DNA from: Planctomycetota bacterium
GTDB lineage: Bacteria > Planctomycetota > MHYJ01 > WSZJ01 > JACPWG01
Direction of reading: 5' to 3'
Length of the DNA stretch: 35,016 nt
Assembly: GCA_016197205.1 (NCBI GenBank)
Contig: JACPWG010000034.1
Span: forward strand, 130,111 to 165,126
A program made the position numbers and the translations under genes. Of this stretch, positions 7,875 through 16,584 are shown one piece after another. The notes under the pieces were generated by a model, which ran no database searches, was not told the origin of the DNA, and saw only the letters and a list, made by a program, of their open reading frames with translations. The number at the start of each line of letters is the position of its first letter. Within the stretch, counting starts at the first letter, position 1.

Positions 7875-10724
7875 CTAGGGGCCCGCTGACGAACTTCGGA
7901 TACCGTCGTCAACTCTGTCACGGCGGGTCGTACGCCGTGCGGACGTTCGCGCGGGCCGGAGGCCCGCGCCCCCAGGCATCGTGACTGGACTTCGGCAACA
8001 GGCCACTAGATAACAACAAGCCGAAGTGAAGCTAGAATCGATCTCTCCGTCCGTTGCCAGAGATGATCGCCGGTAGAGGACGGTGGACTCAGCGCCCGGC
8101 CTCTGCGTCTCCGCGTCTCTGTGTAAAAGTCTCGCGTTCGACCCACACGGCCGGCCGCACCCGGTGTTCGAGAATCTGTAGGAGACGGTTTTCTCCTTCT
8201 CCTCCACTTCGACGCGGGCCTTGCCGTTGTCCACGACGTCGTGCAACAGGAGCCGGACGACGTACTCGAAGACCTCGTGCAGGCGCACCGGCGAGGCGAG
8301 GACGTGTCCCATGATTTCCGGCTGCGTGACTTCGATCGAAGCGCCGCGCTCTTTGGCGAGCGGCCGCGCCGCCTCGAGCGCGCGGGCCAGCGGCGGGCGC
8401 GGGTCCACGGGAAAGAGGTCGGGCTCGGCGGTCACGGCTTCCTGCGTGAGGTAGCGTTCGCACTCGACGAGCACGTCGACCGAGTCCTTCACGCGGGCAT
8501 GGATCGTCCCGAGCACCGACGAGCGGCGCTCCGGCGTGATCCGTTCGCGCCCGGCCATCGACGCGGCGAGTTCGATCGCGGCGAAATGGTTGCGAAGCTG
8601 CGCGCTCAGCTTCTGCGACAGCAGCCCCTTGATCTCCGACAACCGCGTCGAGGCCGTCATGTCCAGCAGCTCGCAGACGATCCCCTGGATGTGGAACGGG
8701 GGCGGGTCCTCGCCGTCCGCGTGCGCCCCCTTGTGCAGGAGGGCCCGCAGGCTGAAGAGGTACTTCCGTTCCTCGCCCGGGAGCGTGACGGGCACGGAAA
8801 TCGGGGCCTTCTCCTGCACGACGTGCCGCAGGAGGCGCCGACCCGCCGACTCGTCCTGCCCGGTCAGCAGCCGCACCAGGTCGAGGATGGACCGCTCGCG
8901 CGGCGAGAAGCCCCGCTTCTGGAGGAGCTCGGTCATGCGCGCGTTCACCTCCAGGGTCCGGCCGAAGAGATCGTACACGATGGCCGCCGCGTGCGCCTCG
9001 TCGAGGAGGCCGTCCAGGTGCCGGACGCGGCTCTTCAGCACCGACAGCCCGCGCTGCACGCGGCGAAAGGGCCGCCCCGCCCGGACGAACGTGACGCATT
9101 CCCGGAGAAAGCCGTCGCGCGCGCCCTGGCCCCTGGCCTGCCGGCGCCGCGTATCCAGCCAGCGTCCCAGCTCGCCGCCGTACGTCCCGATCATCTCCTC
9201 GAAATCGGGGTTCCGCGCGAGCTCGGCGGGCGCGATGCCGAAGGCCCAGAAGCCGAGCACCTGGCCGGCGCAACTCATCGGCACCAGGTACTGCGTCTCC
9301 TCGCGGGCGACCGGACGCAGAAAACCGTCGACGCGCACGGGCCCCCGCCTCTCGACCGCGGCGCTGTAGGGCGGACAGCGGATGTCGAGCGTCGTCTCGA
9401 GCACGTCCCCGACCACGCAATTGACCGCCCGCCTCGGCACGAGCGCGTGCGCTCCCGCCGGTCGTTCAAAAAAAATCGACCGACCGACGTCCTGCGTCTG
9501 GTGCAGCAGGGTCTCGACCAGGGCCCACGGCTCCGGTGCGGCCACCGGGGCTGTCACCGGGGCGACCGCGGGCGCGACCTCACCCGGCCCGGGCGCAAGC
9601 TCCAGCTCCAGCCGGCGCGCCGCGCGCTCGGCGAGCAAGGCCCGGCTGCCGACGAACGCGCACAGGAGCAGCGCCTGGGTGGCCACGGCCTCCACGACGG
9701 GGAGCGAGAGATCGAAGCGGCAGCGCGCGACGCCGGCGGCCAGGACGCAGGCCACGACCCAGAGCCCCGTGCCCGCTGTCGCGCCGCGCAGGCCGGACCG
9801 GGCAACCACGGGCAGGCTCGCGAACCCCAGGAGGAGGAGCGCGGCCAGCACGAAGACAGGGGCCGGCTCGCGGACCGGCCGACCCGTGAGCAGCGTGTCC
9901 AGCCCGAGGGCGCGCAGCTCGAGCGGGGACGCCCCGCGCCCGCCCGTGCCCGCCGCGAGCGGTCGCCCCCAGTCCGGCTCCGTCGGGACGTACCCCACAA
10001 GCGCCGTCTTTCCGGCGACGAGCTCGCGAACCAGCCGATCGCCCAGCACCTGGTCGAACGAGACCCGGGGAAGACCGGCCGCCCGACCGCGGAAATTCAC
10101 GAGGAAAGCGTCCTCGCCTGCCGGCGGTCTCCCGGCGCAGCCGGAACACGCGGCCAGCGCCTCCAGCGAAGGAAGCCACTCGTCGCCGACCCGAAGGCCA
10201 CGCCGCAGCCGCCGCACGACGCCTTGGCCCGCGGGCGGGGGAGCGACCAGCCCCCAGCGGACCGAGTCCGCCGTGGCGGCCTTCGGCAACAGCGCGGGCC
10301 GGAGGCTCCCGGCGTCGGCGGCATCGAACTCGACGGCCCGGCCGAACACCACGTTGCCGTAGGCCTCCGCCTTCTTGAAAAAGTCCTCGTGGCAGTCCGC
10401 GGGCGGGGACAGCAACGCGACTCCGGCGGCGCCGAATTCTTCCAGCTTCCCGAGGAGCCGCAGGAGTCGCGCCACCTCGAGGTCGGCCGGGCCGCGCGTT
10501 CCCTCCACGACGAGGACGGCGGAAGGCTCGCGCTCCAGGCGCGAGGCGTAGCCCTCGAGGGCATCGTAGGCTGCCTCGTCCAGGGGGCCGAGCGCCCCAA
10601 GCGACCACGCCAGCCACACCGACACCGCGGCCCCCGCGGCCCAAAAGGGACCGGGCGCCGGCCCCCCGGGGAAGTCGAAGGAGGAAGCGTGTCTCGCGGT
10701 CCAGAGCGACCGAAGGCCGATCAC
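7875..10724 (-). CDS. CHASE2-GAF-PAS sensor kinase with truncated ATPase domain
   Basis: The GTG at 10724 is chosen because GGAAGG lies 5 bases upstream and it follows the regulator's TAA by 13 bases. The order is: an N-terminal CHASE2-like extracellular region (about 30-330) ending in three membrane helices, a GAF-like domain (about 420-560), a PAS-like domain (about 600-730), then a HisKA-like helix with LRNHFAAIEL (candidate His713). The ATPase domain is degenerate: no clear N-box Asn, and it reaches NTGCG (853-857, G1 box) and then breaks off. The remaining roughly 90 codons read through unrelated repeat DNA (8009-8150) and the 133-bp element, taking their TAG stop at its edge. The G2 box is absent. 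The protein is therefore either a non-catalytic sensor or a gene truncated by repeat insertion. It is coupled to the REC-DUF4388 regulator upstream. Confidence 0.8.
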   Translation of the reverse strand: MIGLRSLWTARHASSFDFPGGPAPGPFWAAGAAVSVWLAWSLGALGPLDEAAYDALEGYASRLEREPSAVLVVEGTRGPADLEVARLLRLLGKLEEFGAAGVALLSPPADCHEDFFKKAEAYGNVVFGRAVEFDAADAGSLRPALLPKAATADSVRWGLVAPPPAGQGVVRRLRRGLRVGDEWLPSLEALAACSGCAGRPPAGEDAFLVNFRGRAAGLPRVSFDQVLGDRLVRELVAGKTALVGYVPTEPDWGRPLAAGTGGRGASPLELRALGLDTLLTGRPVREPAPVFVLAALLLLGFASLPVVARSGLRGATAGTGLWVVACVLAAGVARCRFDLSLPVVEAVATQALLLCAFVGSRALLAERAARRLELELAPGPGEVAPAVAPVTAPVAAPEPWALVETLLHQTQDVGRSIFFERPAGAHALVPRRAVNCVVGDVLETTLDIRCPPYSAAVERRGPVRVDGFLRPVAREETQYLVPMSCAGQVLGFWAFGIAPAELARNPDFEEMIGTYGGELGRWLDTRRRQARGQGARDGFLRECVTFVRAGRPFRRVQRGLSVLKSRVRHLDGLLDEAHAAAIVYDLFGRTLEVNARMTELLQKRGFSPRERSILDLVRLLTGQDESAGRRLLRHVVQEKAPISVPVTLPGEERKYLFSLRALLHKGAHADGEDPPPFHIQGIVCELLDMTASTRLSEIKGLLSQKLSAQLRNHFAAIELAASMAGRERITPERRSSVLGTIHARVKDSVDVLVECERYLTQEAVTAEPDLFPVDPRPPLARALEAARPLAKERGASIEVTQPEIMGHVLASPVRLHEVFEYVVRLLLHDVVDNGKARVEVEEKEKTVSYRFSNTGCGRPCGSNARLLHRDAETQRPGAESTVLYRRSSLATDGEIDSSFTSACCYLVACCRSPVTMPGGAGLRPARTSARRTTRRDRVDDGIRSSSAGP
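7876..8008. mobile_element. 133-bp inverted-repeat element, copy 1
   Basis: The ends are TAGGGGCCCGCTGACGA and TCGGCAACAGGCCACTA, imperfect inverted copies of each other. A GCGCGGGCC-GGA-GGCCCGCGC hairpin lies inside. It is the same length as the copies at 13072 and 27241. The left edge supplies the stop codon of the truncated sensor kinase gene. There is no coding capacity, so it is MITE-like. Confidence 0.75.
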
Positions 10725-10737
10725 GAAGTCCTTCCCA

Positions 10738-11475
10738 TTACCGAGGGTCCTCCCGCCGCCATTGGCGGGTCGTGATCCTTCGCTGCGCGGCCTCCACCAG
10801 CAGCGCATCGAGCGGGCAGGAAACATTGTCGGGTTCTTCGGGTCCTCCCTGTTGCATCCGGAAACAGCCGCCTTTCCAACCCGCCGCCTCGAAAAACGCG
10901 TCTTCACCGGCGAGCCGCGCGCCTCCCGCGAGCTGTGCGCGGGCGCGTACGAGGGTCCCGTTTCGCACGAACAGCTCCGCCTGGCTCCCGCCGGAGTCGA
11001 TCGACAGCAGCATCGCCTTCCCGCTGACCGCCAGCATGTAGCACAGGTCCGCGACCCGCAGCTCGTCCATGTTCCCCTCGCGCGCCGACCCCTCCGTGGC
11101 CGGTTCCTTCGGCGCAGCGAGCAGCCGGGTGACGATGGACAGCAGCGTCTCCACGGAGAAGGGCTTGGTCAGGATCTCGCCCGCCCCGAGGACGCGCGCG
11201 GCCTGCCGGCAATCCTCGTCCACGCGTCCCGTGATGAAAATCACCGGGATGCTGCGCATGAGGCCGAGCGAACGCATCCGGGCGAGGAGGGAGAGGCCGT
11301 CCTCGTGGGGCATCTGGATGTCCGAGACGAGCAGGTCGAACGAGCCCTCGCACAGCGTGCGGAAGGCCTCGCGCCCGTCGTAGCGCACGGAGACTTCGTG
11401 CCCCTCGTCCGCCAGGACGTCCTGCACGAGGTGGGCGATGCTTTGATCGTCATCCACGACGAGGATGCGCGACAT
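10738..11475 (-). CDS. Response regulator with C-terminal DUF4388 (PATAN-like) domain
   Basis: The ATG at 11475 follows CGGAG by 6 bases. Residues 1-120 are a complete receiver domain: LVVDDD, phospho-acceptor Asp52 in SDIQMPHEDG, Thr82 and Lys104 in TKPF. Residues about 135-230 match the DUF4388 type (VADLCYMLAVSGKAMLL...AELFVRNGTLVRARA...GEDAFFEAAGWKGGCFRM). This domain is common in regulators of gliding and surface behaviour in myxobacteria and planctomycetes and is thought to mediate protein contacts rather than DNA binding. The gene immediately precedes the CHASE2 sensor gene and probably forms one transcript with it. Confidence 0.93.
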   Translation of the reverse strand: MSRILVVDDDQSIAHLVQDVLADEGHEVSVRYDGREAFRTLCEGSFDLLVSDIQMPHEDGLSLLARMRSLGLMRSIPVIFITGRVDEDCRQAARVLGAGEILTKPFSVETLLSIVTRLLAAPKEPATEGSAREGNMDELRVADLCYMLAVSGKAMLLSIDSGGSQAELFVRNGTLVRARAQLAGGARLAGEDAFFEAAGWKGGCFRMQQGGPEEPDNVSCPLDALLVEAAQRRITTRQWRREDPR

Positions 11476-11720
11476 GATCGACTCCGCTGGCTGGGTCCTT
11501 CAGGACGCGACGCGCGGCCGGCGCAGGCCGGGCAACGGGGAGCTTTTTTTTTCCGCGTGGGCGGACGACCCCTCCGCGCGGAGTTCTGCGGTGTGAGGAG
11601 CTTCCGGGCAGCCGCCGGACCCCCGGCGCCGGCTCGACCGCAGGGAGTGTCCGCGGGGAGGCGGGCACGGGAGGGAGGGCGTGCGGGGAGACTCGTCGCG
11701 GAGGAGCGGCACCGCGGCGC

Positions 11721-11960
11721 TCATGGCTTTCCCGCGGGCTGGGGGAACCGGGGCAGGCCGTTCAGGGTTTCCAGGAACTGCGGCAGCGGAATGCCGTACC
11801 CCTGCGCGACGGTCTCGAGGGTCTCCGCCTCGCTTACCGCGCAGTGGGAGCACCCGCCGAGGCGGTAGGCCGTGAAGACCTGGCCGGCAAGGGGGTGGGC
11901 GGCGAGGGCTTGCCCCACCGTCATTTCCTTGCTGAAGAGCGGCCGCAGCTCGTCCGGCAT
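11721..11960 (-). CDS. DUF1858 redox-disulfide domain protein (79 aa)
   Basis: The ATG at 11960 is preceded by GGGAGG at 5 bases; a GTG six bases upstream overlaps that site and is less likely. The protein reads MTVGQALAAHP...GGCSHCAVSEAETLETVAQGYGI...FLETLN, the typical DUF1858 pattern (also called hybrid-cluster-protein-associated redox disulfide domain) with its CxxC pair. It is probably cytosolic. The family is linked to redox or nitrosative metabolism by association only. It lies 245 bases upstream of the REC-DUF4388 gene on the same strand. No hybrid cluster protein is in the window. Confidence 0.9.
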   Translation of the reverse strand: MPDELRPLFSKEMTVGQALAAHPLAGQVFTAYRLGGCSHCAVSEAETLETVAQGYGIPLPQFLETLNGLPRFPQPAGKP

Positions 11961-12554
11961 CGGCACCTCCCGCCGTGGTTGGATCCCTAGGGCCCGTAAA
12001 GGAACAACTCATGCAGCTCGGAGACCGGGGAGCTCCTCAGGAAAAGGCTCAAGGCTCAAGGCTCAATTTTCAGGCAAGGCTCAAAGTTCAAGGCTCAGAG
12101 TCCGCGATTCCGTGCCCGGGCTACGTTCCCTGGTGGTCATGGAGAATTGAACCTGGAGCCTTGTCTGCGTTTTGAAAAGTGAGCAGTGAGAATTCCATTC
12201 GCCCCCCTAAGCTTCCAACGAGCAAGTTATTTTCTCACGGGCCCTGCCGTTCGGCTTCTCGACAACGGTTCAAGCTGCCGGAGCCCCTGCGCGCCGACCC
12301 GGAAGGGACGAGCCACCGAACTCGCCGAAAACACCGAACGACCCGTGGTGAATTTCGGCGGCTTCGGTGGCTTCGGCGGCTCATTCTACGTTTTTGGGTT
12401 TCGGGCGCGAGCCTGACTTTGGATGCTGCCTCGGAAAGCGGGCGAGCCCGGGTCCCGCCCGCGGCGACGGCGGTCTGCCCACGCCGCGAAGCCAGGCGGA
12501 GGCGGGGACCCTCCCAGGTTCGATACCGCATGATAGCGCGCCGCCCCTCCCCTG
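11961..12554. other. Repeat-rich intergenic region, no gene seen
   Basis: About 590 bases. It holds a cluster of GGCTCAA units (about 12045-12100, AAGGCTCAAGGCTCAAGG type) and a run of GGCTTCGGTGGCTTCGGCGG (about 12358-12382). The apparent open frames are low-complexity and lack ribosome sites. Confidence 0.6.
12045..12100 (+). repeat. AAGGCTCAAGGCTCAA tandem cluster
   Basis: The 7-base unit GGCTCAA occurs several times in direct order, partly degenerate. It lies in the spacer upstream of the DUF1858 gene. Confidence 0.65.
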
Positions 12555-13052
12555 TCAACTTTGGCCGCCGCCGGCCGGCCGCCCGTGCTTCGGCTTTTCA
12601 CCCGCCTTCGCTCCTGCCTTTTTTTTCCCGGCCTCGGCCCCGTACTTCTCCGCGGTGTTCAGGTCGTACCCCTCGTGCCGCGGGTTGGGCGCGAAGCCTC
12701 GGTACTCCGTCTGGCAGTTGTAGCAGACCGTCCGGAACGGGAGCCACCGGTACAGCACGAGGTCGAGCAGGCTCGCCACCAGGAGGCTCAGCATGTAGGT
12801 CGCCGGGGAGAGGGCGATCGCGAGGAGGAGGATGCCGCAGCCGATGCGCTGGTCGAACCCCTTTTCGAGGAACAGCTCGCGGCAGGAGCAGACCGCGCAC
12901 CGGTCGACGATCTCGTCGCGGAGAAGGGACTCGCTCGGCGCCACCGGGCGCTTGTGGTCGCAACGGGGGCAGTGCAGGGCGCCCGGGATTTCCTCCTCGG
13001 TGTCGAAGTCGATCGCGGTCCAGCACTGCGGGCACCAGGCCCGGACTTGCAT
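12555..13052 (-). CDS. Zinc-ribbon membrane protein of unknown function (165 aa)
   Basis: The ATG at 13052 opens MQVRAWCPQC. A first treble of cysteine pairs (CPQC 7-10, CPRC near 28, CAVCSC near 52) suggests one or two zinc ribbons or rubredoxin-like knuckles. Then comes VDRCAVC...ELFLEKGFDQRIGCG, two hydrophobic helices (about 75-108), and a second knuckle CYNCQTEYRGF followed by a DLNTAEKYG segment. The C-terminus is Lys/Ala/Gly-rich. I recognise this as a conserved, unnamed membrane protein type of environmental bacteria; no function is known to me. Its start is only about 20 bases from a 133-bp element, so its promoter would lie within or beyond that element. Confidence 0.85.
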   Translation of the reverse strand: MQVRAWCPQCWTAIDFDTEEEIPGALHCPRCDHKRPVAPSESLLRDEIVDRCAVCSCRELFLEKGFDQRIGCGILLLAIALSPATYMLSLLVASLLDLVLYRWLPFRTVCYNCQTEYRGFAPNPRHEGYDLNTAEKYGAEAGKKKAGAKAGEKPKHGRPAGGGQS

Positions 13053-13071
13053 CGGCGCCCCCGTTTCGAGC

Positions 13072-13204
13072 GAGTGGCCCGTTGACGAACTTCGGACACG
13101 GTCGTCAACGCCGGCACGGTGAGTCGTAACCCCTGCGGCCGTTCGCGCGGGCCGGAGGCCCGCGCCCCCAGGCATCGTGTCTGGACTTCGGCAACCGGCC
13201 GCTA
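13072..13204. mobile_element. 133-bp inverted-repeat element, copy 2
   Basis: The ends are GAGTGGCCCGTTGACGA and TCGGCAACCGGCCGCTA. The right edge supplies the TAG stop of the membrane protein gene ending at 13202. The central GC-rich hairpin is conserved with the copies at 7876 and 27241. Confidence 0.8.
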
Positions 13205-14035
13205 GAGCGGCAGGTGGCGGGCCGCGAGGACGTAGGTGCCGACCAGCTCGCCGGCCAGGACGACCACGACGCAGGCGTAGAGGAGCCCGGTCGCGGGCTG
13301 GTTGGCCTTGAGCTTCACCGTCTGCCAGGTCATGACGGCGAGGACGAGCGGGCCCACGAAGCCGAAGGCCGCGCGCGCGAGGAGGGGGACCGGATCCCGC
13401 TCGAGGAGATCCTGGAGCTCGCTTCCGTTGTAGGCGAGCCCGGCCCCGAGGCAGGACACGCCGACGGCCGTGGAGAGGGCGAGCCGCAGGACGAGCGCGG
13501 CGATGATGAGCCCGGTCATGAGCTCCAGGTAACGGAAGGAGAGGCCGGGCCGCACCAGGTACCAATGGCCGAGGAGCATGCCGCCGAGGACGGACCCGAG
13601 CACCAGCGAAGAGAGCAACAGGCCCCCGACGGTCGCCGTGGTCAGAGCAGCGGAAAAACCGAAGTTCCTGCCGAAGCCGATGCCCTGCGCCGTCAGGCCG
13701 ACCGCTCCGGAGGCCAGGGCCAAGCCGAGGACGAGCCCGGCGACGCGTTCGCGACCGGCGGAGGCGAGTCCCAGGACGCCGAGCGTGCCGACCAGGCACC
13801 CGGCCACGCCGAGGCACTCGACGCCTTTCCAGAAGCCCTGGGCGCCATGCCGATCGCGGTAGAGGGAGAGCAAGTCCCGGTCAAAAGCGAACCGGGTCGC
13901 GAACACCAGCAGCGCCGCGGCGATCAGGGAGATGAGCTTCCAGTAGCCGGAGCCCACGGCTTTTGCGGGGGCGGCGGGCAGGACCGCGAGGAGGCCGAAG
14001 GCCAGGAGGAACAGGAACAGAGGCAGGATCGTCAC
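13202..14035 (-). CDS. Polytopic membrane protein with GHWYLV motif (277 aa)
   Basis: The GTG at 14035 overlaps the TGA of the upstream gene (GTGA), a coupled start. The protein has about eight hydrophobic helices, beginning MTILPLFLFLLAF. Notable polar residues inside the membrane region are GHWYLVRPGLSFRYLELM and a C-terminal ELVGTYVLAARHLPL. The end is reminiscent of the last helix of NrfD/DmsC-type quinone-interacting anchors, but I cannot support that assignment. It pairs with the upstream His-rich membrane protein, suggesting a two-subunit membrane complex. The stop codon is formed by the edge of a 133-bp repeat, so the original C-terminus may have been altered. Confidence 0.83.
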   Translation of the reverse strand: MTILPLFLFLLAFGLLAVLPAAPAKAVGSGYWKLISLIAAALLVFATRFAFDRDLLSLYRDRHGAQGFWKGVECLGVAGCLVGTLGVLGLASAGRERVAGLVLGLALASGAVGLTAQGIGFGRNFGFSAALTTATVGGLLLSSLVLGSVLGGMLLGHWYLVRPGLSFRYLELMTGLIIAALVLRLALSTAVGVSCLGAGLAYNGSELQDLLERDPVPLLARAAFGFVGPLVLAVMTWQTVKLKANQPATGLLYACVVVVLAGELVGTYVLAARHLPL

Positions 14036-14661
14036 GAGTTCCCGCCTCCGGGAGGTGCATGCGCGGGCGTCGCGGGCGTCGCGGGCGTCGCGCTGGTCGG
14101 CGGCGCAGGGGTGGCGGCCGGCGCGGCCGGACGCGCGGCTACCCGGCGCGCCGCGTCGCGCGCGTGCAGGGCCTCGTCGATCTCGCGGATCAACTCGGAG
14201 TTCGTGCGGAGGACGCGGAATTCGAAATAAAAAGAGACCAGGTTGAGGAGGACCGCGAACGTGGCCACGAGCCCGTGCACCCAGCCGGGGAGGTAGTGGG
14301 TGTGCGCCCCGCCGCCGATCACCGCCGCCGCGACCACGAAGGCGATGGACATCGTCGCGAAGGGGAAGCTGCGTCCTTTGAAGCGCTTGGTGAGCCGGAT
14401 GTACTCCGCGGCCTTGGGCAGGCCGGGGACGCCGTCCTTGATCGTGATGCCGGTGCCGATGAGGTAGAACATCACCAGGACGTGGACCAGGCAGGTGAAG
14501 ATGGCGCCGAGGAAGCCGACCAGCAGGTGCAGGCGGATCGGCTCGCGCCCCGTGGCCGCGTACGGGAGCGACGAGACCCCCCAGCACGTGACCCCGGTCC
14601 CGAGGATCACGAAGAGGAAGGCCGCGTTGAGCGCGGCGAGCGTGCCGTGGATCCGATGCAT
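14032..14661 (-). CDS. His-containing membrane protein, four to five helices (209 aa)
   Basis: I chose the ATG at 14661; a TTG at 14679 is the alternative but would run under the divergent promoter. Hydrophobic helices occupy about 10-30, 42-65, 95-115 and 122-145. Histidines sit in or beside them: MHRIHG, LHLLVGF, LVHVLVM, HTHYLPGWVHGL, a pattern compatible with heme or quinone sites, though that is speculation. A basic loop follows the second helix. The C-terminal 45 residues are low-complexity Ala/Pro/Thr, encoded partly by a tandem GCGGGCGTC run near 14063-14095. The gene overlaps the next membrane gene by four bases and diverges from the aldehyde dehydrogenase. Confidence 0.85.
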   Translation of the reverse strand: MHRIHGTLAALNAAFLFVILGTGVTCWGVSSLPYAATGREPIRLHLLVGFLGAIFTCLVHVLVMFYLIGTGITIKDGVPGLPKAAEYIRLTKRFKGRSFPFATMSIAFVVAAAVIGGGAHTHYLPGWVHGLVATFAVLLNLVSFYFEFRVLRTNSELIREIDEALHARDAARRVAARPAAPAATPAPPTSATPATPATPAHAPPGGGNS

Positions 14662-14662
14662 C

Positions 14663-14690
14663 TTGACAAGCCCCAACAAAGGGCTATGAT
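14663..14690 (+). promoter_or_regulatory. Sigma-70-type promoter of the acylating aldehyde dehydrogenase gene
   Basis: The -35 is TTGACA (14663-14668), the spacer is 16 bases, and the -10 is TATGAT (14685-14690). It lies 60 bases upstream of the ATG at 14750 and touches the start of the divergent membrane gene. The match to consensus is close for a 70% G+C genome. Confidence 0.7.
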
Positions 14691-14749
14691 TCTAGCCTCT
14701 CCGCCGAGGGGTGCCCAGCAAAATATCTTTCCATGCCCGGAGTGCAGCG

Positions 14750-16360
14750 ATGGACAAGGATCTGGAAGCGATCCGCGAGGTCCGCTCCCTGGTGGCGCGC
14801 GCGAAGAAGGCCCAGGAGGCGCTCGACAACCTGAACCAGGAGGAGACGGATCGCATCGCCGGCGCGATGGCGGACGCGGCGTGCCGCGAGGCCGAGCGGC
14901 TGGCGCGCCTGGCCGTCGAGGACACGGGCATGGGCACCGTCGAGGGGAAGACCCAGAAAAACGTCTTCTCCTCGCGGGACCTCTGGACCGCCTGCAAGGG
15001 CTTGAAGACCGTCGGTGTCCTCGCGGTCGACGCCGAGAAGCAGGTGATCGAGTTGGGCGAACCGGTCGGGGTCATCGCCGGAATCATCCCGTGCACAAAT
15101 CCCACTTCGACCGCGATGTACAAGGCGATCATCGCGCTCAAGGCGCGCAATGCGATCGTCATTTCCCCGCACCCGCGCGCGGTCAAGTGCATCCAGGCGA
15201 CCGTGGACGTGGTGGAGCAGGCCGCGCGCCGCACCGGGGCGCCGCCCGATTGCGTGACCTGTCAGAGCCTCCCCTTCCTGGAAGCCACCGGGCACCTCAT
15301 GCGCCACGCGGACGTGGCGGTCATCCTCGCCACGGGGGGCTCCGGCCTCGTGACCGCCGCGTACAGCTCCGGGCGGCCCGCCTTCGGTGTCGGGCCCGGC
15401 AACGTGCCCGTCTACATCGATCGCACCGCGGACCCCGCCGCGGCGGTGCGCGCCGTGATCCGCGGGAAGACCTTCGACTACGGTACCGTCTGCGCCTCCG
15501 AGCAGGCGATCATCGTGGATGCGCCGCTCCAGGAACGCGTGCGCGAGGAGTTCGTGCGGCAGGGCTGCCACGTCGCAACGCCCGAGGAGGCGAAGCGCCT
15601 CGCCGCGACCGTCATCAAGGGAAGCCTCATGAATCCCGCGGTCGTCGGCCAGTCGGCCTTCCGGATCGCGGAGATGGCGGGGATCCAGGTGCCGCGCGAG
15701 ACGAAGGCGCTGCTGGCCGAGCTGACGGAGGTCGGTCCGAAAGCGCCGCTCTCGCGCGAGAAGCTCTGCCCCGTGCTCGCGCTCTACGCGGTCCCCGACT
15801 GGCGGCAGGGGCTCGCGCTGACGAACCAGGTGCTCGAATTCGGCGGGCTGGGACACACGGTCGCGGTGCATGCCCAGGACACCGCGGTGGTGCAGGCGTT
15901 CGCCTTCAGCGCGCCGTCCTTCCGGATCGTCGTCAACGGGCCGACGACGCAGGGCGCGATCGGCCTGACGACGGGCCTCTTCCCCGCGATGACGCTGGGC
16001 TGCGGCACCTACGGCGGGAACATCACGTCGGACAACATCGGGCCGAAGCACTTGATCAACGTCAAGCGGGTGGCGTTCACGCGGCCGGAGCCGGGGGAAG
16101 GCGGCGCAAGCGGAGGCGCGGGCGGCGGCGGCGGCGCGGCGTGGAATCCGGTCGAGGCGCTCCGCGCGTACTCGCGGCAGCCGAAGCAGGCGTTCCCGGC
16201 CCCGGTCGTCGCGCGGCCGGCGGCGGGCTCGAAGGCGGGCGCGGCGCCGAGCGGAGGCGCGTCGGTGCAGTCCTTCCTCGCGGCCTTCGCGCGCCCGTTC
16301 GTCTGCCCGGTTACCCAGTGCCCCGAGTCGTCACGATCGGCCTGCCACGGGTGCGGATGA
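14750..16360 (+). CDS. CoA-acylating aldehyde dehydrogenase (536 aa)
   Basis: The ATG at 14750 has GGAG 7 bases upstream, better supported than a GTG at 14711. The fold is the AdhE N-terminal / EutE / SauS class, which oxidises an aldehyde to acyl-CoA with NAD(P). Visible are [18 protein letters not shown] (103-120), ATGGSGLV, the Gly-rich [10 protein letters not shown] and the catalytic Cys248 in [11 protein letters not shown]. The usual domain ends near residue 445. A Gly-rich linker and an extra tail follow, with a possible amphipathic helix (about 505-518) and four cysteines arranged CPVTQC...CHGCG at the very end. A tail of this kind could be a targeting peptide or a metal site; neither is shown. 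No microcompartment shell genes are in the window. The aldehyde substrate is unknown. Confidence 0.93.
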   Translation: MDKDLEAIREVRSLVARAKKAQEALDNLNQEETDRIAGAMADAACREAERLARLAVEDTGMGTVEGKTQKNVFSSRDLWTACKGLKTVGVLAVDAEKQVIELGEPVGVIAGIIPCTNPTSTAMYKAIIALKARNAIVISPHPRAVKCIQATVDVVEQAARRTGAPPDCVTCQSLPFLEATGHLMRHADVAVILATGGSGLVTAAYSSGRPAFGVGPGNVPVYIDRTADPAAAVRAVIRGKTFDYGTVCASEQAIIVDAPLQERVREEFVRQGCHVATPEEAKRLAATVIKGSLMNPAVVGQSAFRIAEMAGIQVPRETKALLAELTEVGPKAPLSREKLCPVLALYAVPDWRQGLALTNQVLEFGGLGHTVAVHAQDTAVVQAFAFSAPSFRIVVNGPTTQGAIGLTTGLFPAMTLGCGTYGGNITSDNIGPKHLINVKRVAFTRPEPGEGGASGGAGGGGGAAWNPVEALRAYSRQPKQAFPAPVVARPAAGSKAGAAPSGGASVQSFLAAFARPFVCPVTQCPESSRSACHGCG

Positions 16361-16584
16361 CGGGGATGGCTCCTTTCGGATTGCTGCTTGCTGATTGGGC
16401 GAAGCGGGGGTAGTTCCTGCGGACAGGGGTCCCGAAATCGAACACCCTGGAAGCGACAGCTTTCCCTGGGCAGCCGATGGCCGCAACCCAAGGGAAGAGC
16501 CAGCGAAAACGCCGAAGGACGAAACGCCGGCGAATCGACTGGCGCACCCGATCCGAACCGCGACCCATTCGACTCGGCCTTGGG

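Larger units (their letters stand above)
7475..7875. other. Repeat-rich intergenic region
   Basis: About 400 bases without a gene. Positions 7550-7605 are unusually A/T-rich and probably hold the promoter of the operon reading leftward, though I see no clear hexamer pair. The rest holds a long inverted repeat (7610-7690), the palindrome CCGCCTTCAGGCGG (7741-7754) and a dispersed repeat at 7791-7815. Confidence 0.6.

Noticed and set aside
12370..12420. GGCTTCGGTGGCTTCGG run considered as a CRISPR or coding repeat
   Set aside because: The units are 9 bases, adjacent, without spacers, and similar runs occur in other spacers. It is simple low-complexity sequence.
14750..16360. Bacterial microcompartment locus
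   Set aside because: The enzyme class and tail are suggestive, but no shell protein gene is within 35 kb, so only the tail is reported as worth checking.
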